From an uncultured Flavobacteriaceae bacterium (lineage in GTDB: Bacteria > Bacteroidota > Bacteroidia > Flavobacteriales > Flavobacteriaceae), in assembly GCA_905181825.1 (NCBI GenBank), contig CAJIZJ010000010.1, positions 1-64,000 of the forward strand: a DNA stretch of 64,000 nucleotides, written 5' to 3'. How positions within the stretch are numbered: position 1 is the stretch's first letter; each line of letters starts with the position of its first letter. Below are positions 20,402 through 29,224 of the stretch, piece by piece. The notes beneath the pieces were generated by a model. That model searched no databases, had not been told where the DNA came from, and saw only the letters and a program-made list of their open reading frames with translations. The position numbers and the translations under genes are program-made.

Positions 20402-21172
20402 TTAGTTATTATTCACCAAAGTAAAAGCATTTTGTCCGTTCTCATACATAATTATTTGAGCCGCAGAATTTGGCATTAGCATTTGATTATAGTCATTTAG
20501 GTTCCAGGTGCTTGGATTTTTAAACCATTCAGCAATATTCATAGCAATATTAATTTCACCATCCTCTTTAATACTTACAGCACCCAAATTGACTCTAAAA
20601 AAGGTGTCTTGCGGAAAGCTCGGATTATCTCCTGGGTTGTCAACGGCTCTAATAGCGTGGTAATTATATCCTTGTTCTATATTATCAGTATTCAAAAACT
20701 TCCCATCCATTTGCATGTAGTGATAGCCGCCTCCAAGCATTAAAGGAACATTCCAAGATTCAGAATTGAGATCATTATAAGACCCGTTAGAGTTTTTTTC
20801 ATTTGTGAATCCAAATACAAATGAAATATTACTATAAGATCCGGTTTCAATTAGATCCGTGGTCACGTAAGCTAAAGAGCTATCATTTGCAATGTCGATC
20901 AGTCTATAGTCCTCTATTTCAATAGTTTGCCCATTATTTTTTGTCAATACAAGGTCAGAAATAAGGTAGCGCAAGCGCTCAATACTTAAAAGGTTTCCAA
21001 AGGCATTGGTGTAACTAAACGCATTCAAATCTGAGTTTGTAACCTGGACTCCATCCCAATGATGAGTAAACTTTAGACTTACAGTCGTTTGGCTCGTGCT
21101 ATCGTCCAAATCAGTATTGCAGCCATATAGCATCACAAGCGTTAAAGTTAAAAAAAGAGATTTCAGTTTCAT
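20402..21172 (-). CDS. MbnP family (copper-binding) lipoprotein
   Basis: SLKFTHHWDGVQV...IERLRYLISDLVL...GGGYHYMQMDGKF...YNYHA, typical of MbnP-like proteins; lipobox MLYGC; adjacent to a di-heme CcP. Confidence 0.85.
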   Translation of the reverse strand: MKLKSLFLTLTLVMLYGCNTDLDDSTSQTTVSLKFTHHWDGVQVTNSDLNAFSYTNAFGNLLSIERLRYLISDLVLTKNNGQTIEIEDYRLIDIANDSSLAYVTTDLIETGSYSNISFVFGFTNEKNSNGSYNDLNSESWNVPLMLGGGYHYMQMDGKFLNTDNIEQGYNYHAIRAVDNPGDNPSFPQDTFFRVNLGAVSIKEDGEINIAMNIAEWFKNPSTWNLNDYNQMLMPNSAAQIIMYENGQNAFTLVNNN

Positions 21173-22542
21173 TTTGCCTTAAGGATTAAAAGGTCTGTAA
21201 AGCCTTTGTTTTCTGTAATATCACCATTTGAGCTGTTAGTATCTCCAACGGCCACAACGGATCCATCTGTTAGTTCGGCCGCTCCATAGAAAAAATCAAC
21301 TTCACTGCCTCCAATGGTTTTCTGCCATTCTAAGTCCCCACTGCTATTTATTTTTAGAATTAAGGCGTCATTTTGACCTTTATTACTACTTAAGTCACCA
21401 TCTGAACTTCTTGAGCTTCCGGCAATTAAAAATCCATTATCTTGTGTTTTTGAAACGGATCTTCCGACATCAAAGTTCGTTCCACCCAAGGTTTTTTCCC
21501 ATATTAGAGATCCTTCGGAATTAATTTTAATCATCCATAAATCAGCAGCCCCTCTGTTTTGAGAAACGTCAATGTTAGCACTTCTAGTATCTCCTACAAC
21601 TAAGTAATTGCCATCTGCTGTATTACTTATGGCACGTGCTTCGTCAATTTCGCTGCCACCAAACGATTTTTCCCAAACTAAATCACCTGTGTTAGAGATT
21701 TTAATAACCCAAAAATCGTAAGAACCTTTATTGTTTGCAACGTCAACGTCATTGCTATCTGAAGAGCCCACAATAATATAGCCATTGTCTTCAGTTTGAA
21801 TGGCGTCGTAAGCTGTGTCTGTAAAGCTCCCGCCATAATAGTTACTCCATTCTTTAATGCCATTAGCATTTAATTTAATCACCCAATAGTCTCCACCAGC
21901 ATGCCTGCGTTGTGAGCTTGAAACTCTATCGCCTTGACCGTTTGAGGCTGTTACATCCAACACTCCTGACACTAAGTACCCATTGTCATTTGTCTGTATA
22001 ACAGAGTAGGGGACGTCACTTCCTGCGTACCCAAAGGAATATTCCCACAAAATTGAACCATTTCCGTCTAATTTAATCATCCAAAAGTCGTCATATCCTG
22101 CGTTTTCAGAAACATCAAGGTCTTCACTTTTACTTTTTCCAATCACAGTATAACCACCCTCTGAAGTTTGAATTATATCAGTACCCCGATCGTCATCACT
22201 CCCACCATATGTTTTTTGCCATTCCAACTCGTTTAAAATATTAAACTTCAGAACCCAGTAATCATAGGACTCATTAGATTTACCTGCGATATCTCCATCC
22301 ATACTCTGAGTGTGCCCAATAACAGCATAGCCTCCATCGAAGGTTTTAATTACGGACTGTCCACTCTCGTTTTTGGAACCTCCTAAAGTTATGACAGACT
22401 CAATTTCTAAAGGAATGCCACCACTTGTTTGAGAATCTTTTTCTTTAGAACACTTCAAGAGTATTGTGCTGGCAAACAGCCAAAAGACTAATAAATAATA
22501 GTTGTAAATACTATAGTACATAGCTTGAAAATCAAAAATCAC
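21169..22542 (-). CDS. Seven-repeat beta-propeller-like lipoprotein
   Basis: Repeats of the form DxWxxKxxxxGxxxWxxxxGGSxxDxxxxxxxTxDxGxxxxGxxxSxxxDvxxNkG; alternative start MYYSIYNYY at 22521; lipobox-like TILLKC. Confidence 0.75.
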   Translation of the reverse strand: MIFDFQAMYYSIYNYYLLVFWLFASTILLKCSKEKDSQTSGGIPLEIESVITLGGSKNESGQSVIKTFDGGYAVIGHTQSMDGDIAGKSNESYDYWVLKFNILNELEWQKTYGGSDDDRGTDIIQTSEGGYTVIGKSKSEDLDVSENAGYDDFWMIKLDGNGSILWEYSFGYAGSDVPYSVIQTNDNGYLVSGVLDVTASNGQGDRVSSSQRRHAGGDYWVIKLNANGIKEWSNYYGGSFTDTAYDAIQTEDNGYIIVGSSDSNDVDVANNKGSYDFWVIKISNTGDLVWEKSFGGSEIDEARAISNTADGNYLVVGDTRSANIDVSQNRGAADLWMIKINSEGSLIWEKTLGGTNFDVGRSVSKTQDNGFLIAGSSRSSDGDLSSNKGQNDALILKINSSGDLEWQKTIGGSEVDFFYGAAELTDGSVVAVGDTNSSNGDITENKGFTDLLILKAK

Positions 22543-23779
22543 TTCTTCTTATAATAAATAAACCTCTGTCGATGTCGCTAATTATAATGTTTTCACTTGT
22601 AAAAAACGGATATATATTCCAAACACCATCAAATGCTGCACTATCATTTTCTGGATAGGTGTCAAAAAAGCCAATTTCAGAGATCGTATTGTTTTCAATT
22701 TGAGATAAGTCTAACACACGAATACCCGCCGTATAATTGGCTAAATAATAATCATCTCCATTTGTATAGCCGTTGTGATCAATAGCTAGAGTTGTTCCTA
22801 AATAGTCAAAATCGTACAAAGGATTATCCAAGTCAGTAAAGTCAAAAATAATTGTGCGTGTGTTCGTTCCAATGTTTAATTCATCTTTTTCATCGCCTAC
22901 TATAAAATGAATTAAATCTTCAGTAAACCAACCTTGATGGGTATACCCAATATTTGAATAGGCTATAGTTGAAATTGTGATTGGATTTGCTTTGTCAGAA
23001 ACATCAGCTATAACAATTTCAGTCTCATTGCTTCCTACTAATATTTCTTTTCCAGTATAGTCAACATCAGGACCAGAATAATTAACCACTTGTGCATCAT
23101 GAGAATACCCTCCCTCAGCAAATCCGCCTTCTGAAATGGGTGCTGCAGGGTTTTGAATATTTATAAACAGGGCACCTCCAGAAAAAGGCCCATTTCGATT
23201 TGCGCCTACCACGTAAGCATAGCCTGAGGACTCGTTAATAACAATATTATGAGCCTGGCCAAAATCTGTAAAATGGGAGTCAGCAGTAAATATTTCTGGG
23301 GCATTAGAGACGTTTTTAAGCCGGGTAAGGTCAAAAACTTGCATTCCATGCCCTGGAGCTTCACTTACAATAAAGGCATGATCTTGATATACTTTTATAT
23401 CTCTCCAAGAGCTGTTTACAGTCGCTGTTGGTAAAACGCCAATCAGTAGTGGCGCCACAGGATTGCTTATATCTACAAAAGCTGCATGAGAATTGAGCCC
23501 TACGAGCGCATATTCCTTATTAGTTGTTGGGTCCGTCCAACCCCATGAATCATTTCCAGAGAGACTGCCTGCGCCAGTACCAGGAGTCAAATCTTGTAAA
23601 GACATATAACTCATAAGGTCATAGCCATTACAGGGGTATATGTCAGCCATTCCATTTTCACAGGGCCAAGTAGCAGTATAGGTTTGAGGGGCTAATTCGT
23701 CTCCATAAGTTTCGTTGCCACAGGAAGTTAATAGCCCAATTGCGATACACAGTATTAAAAAAGGTTTTTCTACATTCAT
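22532..23779 (-). CDS. Choice-of-anchor B family (LVIVD-repeat) lipoprotein
   Basis: WGWTDPTTNKEYALVGLNSHAAFVDISNPVAPLLIGVLPT...SWRDIKVYQDHAFIVSEAPGHGMQVFDLTRL; lipobox GLLTSC; start refined to MNVEKPF (ORF start 23791). Confidence 0.88.
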   Translation of the reverse strand: MNVEKPFLILCIAIGLLTSCGNETYGDELAPQTYTATWPCENGMADIYPCNGYDLMSYMSLQDLTPGTGAGSLSGNDSWGWTDPTTNKEYALVGLNSHAAFVDISNPVAPLLIGVLPTATVNSSWRDIKVYQDHAFIVSEAPGHGMQVFDLTRLKNVSNAPEIFTADSHFTDFGQAHNIVINESSGYAYVVGANRNGPFSGGALFINIQNPAAPISEGGFAEGGYSHDAQVVNYSGPDVDYTGKEILVGSNETEIVIADVSDKANPITISTIAYSNIGYTHQGWFTEDLIHFIVGDEKDELNIGTNTRTIIFDFTDLDNPLYDFDYLGTTLAIDHNGYTNGDDYYLANYTAGIRVLDLSQIENNTISEIGFFDTYPENDSAAFDGVWNIYPFFTSENIIISDIDRGLFIIRRSDF

Positions 23780-23885
23780 AATTTCACACAATTAATCGAT
23801 CCCCAAAACTACATCAAAAACTGAAAAGAACTCCAAAACTATTGAATTACTTATCAAATGTGTCTGAAATCTACCAAAAGCGCCT

Positions 23886-23893
23886 TATTTTTG
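23886..23893 (+). promoter_or_regulatory. Candidate -7 element immediately upstream of thiL
   Basis: TATTTTTG, 4 nt before the ATG. Confidence 0.5.
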
Positions 23894-23897
23894 CAGA

Positions 23898-24956
23898 ATG
23901 ATTGAAGATAAAAACCAAGAACGCACATCTATTAGCTCGCTAGGTGAGTTTGGGCTAATAGACCATTTAACCAAACAGTTTAACGATAAAAATGCCTCTA
24001 CATTAAAAGGGATTGGAGATGATGCTGCGGTATTAGATTTTAAAAATAAATTGGTTGTATTAACAACGGACTTGCTCGTAGAGGGTGTTCATTTTGACTT
24101 AAGTTACATGCCATTAAAGCATTTGGGCTACAAAGCTGTAATGGTTAATTTATCGGATGTGTACGCGATGAATGCAAATGCGACTCAAATAACGGTTTCT
24201 ATTGCTGTTTCTAATCGGTTTTCGTTGGAGTCTCTAGAGGCTCTTTATGCAGGGATCCATCAAGCTGCAGAAGTATACGGAGTGGATGTTGTTGGTGGTG
24301 ATACTACGTCTTCTCAGACAGGTCTTATGATTTCTGTAACCGCGCTTGGCGAAGTAGATTTAGAATCTGTGGTAAAGCGAAGTGGTGCTCAGTCAAATGA
24401 TTTATTAGTAGTTAGTGGGGACCTTGGTGGAGCTTACCTAGGCCTTCAGGTGTTGGAACGTGAAAAACAGGTTTTTAAAGTGAACCCAAACAATCAGCCT
24501 GATTTAGAGGCTTACACTTATATTATCGAACGTCAATTAAAGCCCGAGGCTCGAAAAGACATTATAAAACTTCTCAAGGACCTTGATGTATTGCCAACTT
24601 CAATGATTGACATTAGCGACGGCTTGTCTTCAGAGATTATCCATTTATGTAAACAAAGCGAGGTAGGGTGTGATTTATATGAAACAAAAATCCCTCTAGA
24701 CCCACAGGTCATATCAACAAGTGAAGAGTTTAATATGGACAGCACTACAGTTGCTCTAAACGGTGGTGAAGACTATGAACTATTGATGACCATTTCTCAA
24801 GAAGATTTCCCTAAAATCAAAGCCAATCCAAATTTAACAGTTATAGGGTATATGACTGATCCAGGCAACGGCATGAATTTAGTGACAAGAGCCGAGGCTA
24901 AAATTCCATTAACCGCACAAGGGTGGAACCCATTGAGTTCGGATTTAGAACCCTAG
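23898..24956 (+). CDS. thiL: Thiamine-phosphate kinase ThiL
   Basis: SLGEFGLIDHL...GIGDDAAVL...VLTTDLLVEGVHFDLSYMPLKHLGYKAVMVNLSDVYAMNA...GGEDYELL. Confidence 0.95.
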   Translation: MIEDKNQERTSISSLGEFGLIDHLTKQFNDKNASTLKGIGDDAAVLDFKNKLVVLTTDLLVEGVHFDLSYMPLKHLGYKAVMVNLSDVYAMNANATQITVSIAVSNRFSLESLEALYAGIHQAAEVYGVDVVGGDTTSSQTGLMISVTALGEVDLESVVKRSGAQSNDLLVVSGDLGGAYLGLQVLEREKQVFKVNPNNQPDLEAYTYIIERQLKPEARKDIIKLLKDLDVLPTSMIDISDGLSSEIIHLCKQSEVGCDLYETKIPLDPQVISTSEEFNMDSTTVALNGGEDYELLMTISQEDFPKIKANPNLTVIGYMTDPGNGMNLVTRAEAKIPLTAQGWNPLSSDLEP

Positions 24957-24960
24957 CAAG

Positions 24961-25521
24961 TTACTTCCATTGCAAGCTTTCAATAAGATGCATCATATCT
25001 TTTTGAATATAGTTTATGGCAGGTAATATGGAATCATAGTTGGGTTTTGTTTCAAAGTATAGCGCTCCAGATAAAAAGTGACTTGTACTATCGGTTACAT
25101 AAAATTGTGATTGCGACGCGACATTTCCTTTAAGATCATAGAACATCCCATGTACTTTCCCCCAATTATTATCATATTTACGTTCTGAGATCTCATCGGC
25201 AATTTGACGGTGTTTTTGAGTCATTTTTCTTGCGTCAGCGATGTGTTTTTTTAAGTTGTTATTTACTTTTTTGTAGTTAATAAAAACTGAAGCCTTCAAG
25301 TTTGGATATCGAAGAATAAGCCCTTCTAGGCTATTGTTTTTTTTAGAAAAAGACAGCTGTGCTAACTTGTTTTTCTCAAACTTAAAAGGCAACTCTAATA
25401 GGCTTTCATGATAAGATGCTTTTGGATAATCTAAACTCAGAAATGCTTTTGGTTTAGGAACTAAAACTTCATCACAAGACAAGCACATTAAAATGCATAA
25501 GAGAACAGTGTATAGTTTCAT
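24961..25521 (-). CDS. gldD: Gliding motility lipoprotein GldD
   Basis: Lipobox LMCLSC, PKPKAFLSLDYPKASY motif; located next to gldE. Confidence 0.92.
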   Translation of the reverse strand: MKLYTVLLCILMCLSCDEVLVPKPKAFLSLDYPKASYHESLLELPFKFEKNKLAQLSFSKKNNSLEGLILRYPNLKASVFINYKKVNNNLKKHIADARKMTQKHRQIADEISERKYDNNWGKVHGMFYDLKGNVASQSQFYVTDSTSHFLSGALYFETKPNYDSILPAINYIQKDMMHLIESLQWK

Positions 25522-26843
25522 TATTTTTTCAAAGTTACTTTTAATTGCTTAATGCGTTTATTACTAAGAGCTTCTACAGTAAACGTATACGTTTTAAAAT
25601 TAATTTCACTATTTATTTTTGGAAAGCTTTTTGAGATTTCAAGCACAAACCCTGCTAAGGTTTCTGCCTCTCCTTTTTCGTCTTCAAAAACCGATTCATC
25701 ATCAATTTTTATAATTCTATAAAAGTCCTTTAAAGTTGTTTTTCCTTCAAAAATAAAATTGTTGGCATCTAGCTTTGAGTATATTAAATCGTCATCATCA
25801 AATTCATCACTAATATCTCCAACAATTTCTTCAATAACATCCTCTAATGAGACTACACCCGAAGTGCCACCATACTCATCAACCACTACGGCAAGATGAA
25901 TTTTTTTCTCTTGAAACTCGACCATCAAATCATCTAGTTTTTTGTTCTCAGGAACAAAAAATGGTGCTCTCAATAAAGTGGTCCAATCAAATTCATTTTT
26001 TTGAAGATGAGGTAATAAGTCTTTTACATATAATATCCCAGTAACACTATCGATACTGTCATTATAAACAGGGATACGAGAATAGCCATTTTTTATAATT
26101 TCAGGAATTATTTCACTGTACTTTATCGACTGGTCTAAGGCAAATATGTCAATACGTGGGCGCATTACTTGTTTGGTGTCTGTATTTCCAAATGATACAA
26201 TCCCTTGTAGTATTTTCTGCTCTTCTTGTGTAGTGTCTTCATCACTGGCGAGTTCTAATGCTTGGGATAAATGGCCTACATTTAAAGTCGATTTTTGCTT
26301 CCCTAGTTTTTTATGAATTCCAAGAGTTGCTTTTTGCATAGGAATGCTAATAGGAGAAATTATTATATCCAGAGCTTTTAAGGGGTAAGCCATGAATTTT
26401 GAAAACTTTAAGTTGTTTCTGTTAGCATATACTTTAGGTAGGATTTCCCCAATCAGTAAAATCAAAAATGTAATTACAATCACTTCAATAAAAAAGACTA
26501 AGTCAATTTTTAAGCCTCCAAAACTGAGTTCAGAATCAATCCCTTTGAACAAGACTTCTCCTAAAGATGCAAATAATAGGACGATTGCGATATTTATAAA
26601 ATTGTTAGCGACTAGTATAGAAGCAAGTAATTTTTTTGGTTGTGTTAGAAGTTCGATAATGATTTCAAAAGACTTTGATTTGGTTTTCTTGGCCTCGTCT
26701 AAGTCTTTTTGGGTTAGAGAAAAAAGCGCGACTTCAGCCCCAGAAATTAGTCCAGAAGCGATCAAAAGCACCAGAAGCCCAATGAGACCAGGGATTAGCG
26801 ATGAATTTAAAAGTGGCACGATGCTTAAGAGTTCAGAATTCAA
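25521..26843 (-). CDS. gldE: GldE, gliding-motility-associated CNNM/CBS-domain membrane protein
   Basis: DUF21 plus CBS pair plus CorC_HlyC: QVMRPRIDIFALD...VVVDEYGGTSGVVSLEDVIEEIVGDISDEFD; flanked by ssb and gldD. Confidence 0.92.
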   Translation of the reverse strand: MNSELLSIVPLLNSSLIPGLIGLLVLLIASGLISGAEVALFSLTQKDLDEAKKTKSKSFEIIIELLTQPKKLLASILVANNFINIAIVLLFASLGEVLFKGIDSELSFGGLKIDLVFFIEVIVITFLILLIGEILPKVYANRNNLKFSKFMAYPLKALDIIISPISIPMQKATLGIHKKLGKQKSTLNVGHLSQALELASDEDTTQEEQKILQGIVSFGNTDTKQVMRPRIDIFALDQSIKYSEIIPEIIKNGYSRIPVYNDSIDSVTGILYVKDLLPHLQKNEFDWTTLLRAPFFVPENKKLDDLMVEFQEKKIHLAVVVDEYGGTSGVVSLEDVIEEIVGDISDEFDDDDLIYSKLDANNFIFEGKTTLKDFYRIIKIDDESVFEDEKGEAETLAGFVLEISKSFPKINSEINFKTYTFTVEALSNKRIKQLKVTLKK

Positions 26844-26868
26844 TTATATAATTTCAGTTAAAATTCAA

Positions 26869-27309
26869 TTAAAAAGGCAGGTCATTAGGTTGTTCTTGGG
26901 ACATTTCAGCTTTATGTAGGGTAGTTATGGAGTTTTTGTTTTCCAATTCACCAGCGGGTTGAGCGTTTTCGCTTTTGGCGGTTAAGAATGTGAAATCAAC
27001 ACATTGAATTTCAGTAGAATAACGATCATTTCCTTTGTCATCCTGCCATTTACGTGTTTTCAATCGGCCTTCAATGTATACTTTATCACCTTTTTTCAGG
27101 TATTTCTCACATATTTCAGCTCCTTTATTTCGCACCACGATATTGTGCCACTCAGTATTTGTTACTTTTTCGTTTGTTTGCTTATTAGTGTAGGTTTCGT
27201 TAGTAGCTAAAGAGAAGCGTCCTACACAATTTTTATCATCAAAATAGTGCATTTTAACCACATCTCCTAGGTGCCCAATAAGCATTACTTTATTTAAAGT
27301 TCCTGACAT
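26869..27309 (-). CDS. ssb: Single-stranded DNA-binding protein
   Basis: OB-fold SSB (LNKVMLIGHLGDVVKMHYF...TEWHNIVV...YIEGRLKTRKWQD) and acidic tail ending NDLPF. Confidence 0.95.
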   Translation of the reverse strand: MSGTLNKVMLIGHLGDVVKMHYFDDKNCVGRFSLATNETYTNKQTNEKVTNTEWHNIVVRNKGAEICEKYLKKGDKVYIEGRLKTRKWQDDKGNDRYSTEIQCVDFTFLTAKSENAQPAGELENKNSITTLHKAEMSQEQPNDLPF

Positions 27310-27385
27310 AAAAGTGAATATTTGTAGAGTTGAATTAATTTGAAATTTGGATATAAAGATATCTAAAAATTAGAGATGCTCATAC

Positions 27386-28426
27386 CTAATTTTGAAAATT
27401 ATTAATAAACCGTTCAATAACAATAGGAACAGGATACGACTTAATATCGGACCACTTAACACCGTCTTTAATTATAGTTGAGGTTTTTAAAATCCAAAAC
27501 TTTATATGCAACTCTTGGTGAGATAGTTTGTGGATTAGGTCTGTTTCATTAAATAATACTAACTCTTTGTAGGTTGCTGGAATTAATGGAAGAGACTCGA
27601 AATGAATTAATAAGTCTTCTGCTGTTACTGGCGCTTCTGTTTCGATGAGTGGAAATTGATATAATTGCTGCCAGATCCCTTTTTCTGTGCGCTGCTCCAA
27701 GTACGTATAATTGTCTTCATAAGTCATGACTATAAAATTAAAGTACTTTTTAGATACCTTTGTTTTTTTTAGTTTAACGGGAAGTAATTTTATAGTTCCT
27801 GTAGCATAGGCTTTACAATTTACGCTTAAAGGGCATTCGCCACAGATGGGCGATTGAGGTTTGCATTGTCGGGCTCCAAACTCCATGATTGCTTGGTTGT
27901 AATCTCCAAAGTTGGAGATGGGAAGCAAGGATTCTGCAAGAGTTTTAAATTGTTTAACCCCTTCAGTGCTGTTTATGGGCGTATCTATGCCAAAATATCG
28001 AGCTAAAACACGATACACATTTCCGTCCACAACTGCTACAGACTCCTCGTAGCAAATGGAGGCAATAGCGCTTGCTGTGTAATCGCCCACCCCTTTAAGT
28101 TGCAAAAGCTCCTTGTAGTTTTGTGGAAATACGCCACCCAAATGTTCTGTGATATATTTTGCTGAGAAGTGAAGATTCCTAGCCCTAGAGTAGTAGCCCA
28201 ACCCTTGCCAAAGTTTTAACACTTCAGTTTCCGATGCATTAGCGAGGTCTTGGATGCTTGAGAATTTGGATATAAATGCTTCATAATAAGGCAGACCTTG
28301 TTTGACTTGGGTTTGTTGTAGTATAATTTCAGACAACCATATATTGTAAGGATTCTTAGATCTTCGCCAAGGCAAATCTCTCTTGTTTACTGAGTACCAG
28401 ATAGTTAAACTTGAGTTGAAGTTCAT
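27386..28426 (-). CDS. mutY: A/G-specific adenine glycosylase MutY
   Basis: LPWRRSKNPYNIWLSEIILQQTQV...LKGVGDYTASAIASICY; Fe-S Cys cluster CKPQSPICGECPLSVNC. Confidence 0.95.
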   Translation of the reverse strand: MNFNSSLTIWYSVNKRDLPWRRSKNPYNIWLSEIILQQTQVKQGLPYYEAFISKFSSIQDLANASETEVLKLWQGLGYYSRARNLHFSAKYITEHLGGVFPQNYKELLQLKGVGDYTASAIASICYEESVAVVDGNVYRVLARYFGIDTPINSTEGVKQFKTLAESLLPISNFGDYNQAIMEFGARQCKPQSPICGECPLSVNCKAYATGTIKLLPVKLKKTKVSKKYFNFIVMTYEDNYTYLEQRTEKGIWQQLYQFPLIETEAPVTAEDLLIHFESLPLIPATYKELVLFNETDLIHKLSHQELHIKFWILKTSTIIKDGVKWSDIKSYPVPIVIERFINNFQN

Positions 28427-28512
28427 TTTTAAAATTGGTTGAGCTGCAAAAATAATCTTTTAATATATTTAATTTTAATTCTTTAGGGATGAAATATTGA
28501 ATTTAAAATACA

Positions 28513-28520
28513 TATATTTG
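28513..28520 (+). promoter_or_regulatory. Candidate -7 element for the HU gene
   Basis: TATATTTG matches TAnnTTTG, 42 nt upstream of the ATG. Confidence 0.45.
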
Positions 28521-28562
28521 CAAGCCTATTAAAAAACATTAACTTTTAAAATAAGATATAAA

Positions 28563-28856
28563 ATGACTAAAGCTGAAATTGTAGCTAAGATCTCCAACGA
28601 CTTAGGAATTGAAAAAGGAGATGTGTTAGCAACTGTTGAATCTTTTATGAGCGAAGTAAAAGGGTCTTTAGAGACAGGTGAAAATGTTTATCTAAGAGGG
28701 TTTGGAAGCTTCATTATTAAAACAAGAGCCGAGAAAATTGGTAGAAATATTTCTAAAAATACTTCAATCAAAATTCCAGCTCACAACATTCCATCGTTTA
28801 AGCCATCTAAAGTTTTTGTAGAGGGCGTTAAATCGAAGGTTAAAGTAAACAAATAA
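28563..28856 (+). CDS. HU family DNA-binding protein
   Basis: MTKAEIVAKISNDLGIEKGDVLATVESF...GENVYLRGFGSFIIKTRAEKIGRNISKNTSIKIPAHNIPSFKPSK. Confidence 0.95.
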   Translation: MTKAEIVAKISNDLGIEKGDVLATVESFMSEVKGSLETGENVYLRGFGSFIIKTRAEKIGRNISKNTSIKIPAHNIPSFKPSKVFVEGVKSKVKVNK

Positions 28857-28886
28857 ATTAATTACTAATTTCTAAAAAATACATTT

Positions 28887-28976
28887 ATGCCAAGTGGTAA
28901 AAAACGTAAAAGACATAAGGTAGCAACGCATAAGCGTAAAAAAAGACGTCGTGCTAACCGTCACAAGAAGAAATAA
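28887..28976 (+). CDS. 29-aa highly basic micro-protein, AURKAIP1/COX24 (mS38/bS22)-like candidate
   Basis: ATG...TAA encodes MPSGKKRKRHKVATHKRKKRRRANRHKKK; absent from the ORF track because of length; followed by a hairpin. Confidence 0.8.
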   Translation: MPSGKKRKRHKVATHKRKKRRRANRHKKK

Positions 28977-28979
28977 TTT

Positions 28980-29005
28980 GAAAAAGTAGCATAAGCTACT
29001 TTTTC
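28980..29005 (+). terminator. Hairpin/terminator after the micro-ORF
   Basis: GAAAAAGTAGCATAAGCTACTTTTTC. Confidence 0.75.
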
Positions 29006-29224
29006 GATTTATTTACAGAACGTTCTTTGATATCTAATTCGTGAAAAATTCAGTCACACCTTACTGAGTACACGAGTTTACTGGATTAAATCCTGTGAAA
29101 TCTTAGTATTTAAACAATTTGTTTAGATATTCAAGGTTATACTCCTATGTGTTTATAGGAATGAATCAAGAAAAAAATATTATAATCCGTCTGTACAACA
29201 ATGTTCAGATTAAAATTAACACTT

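Noticed and set aside
26392-26919. 175-aa + strand ORF opposite gldE
   Set aside because: Length comes from antisense codon bias; gldE is unequivocal.
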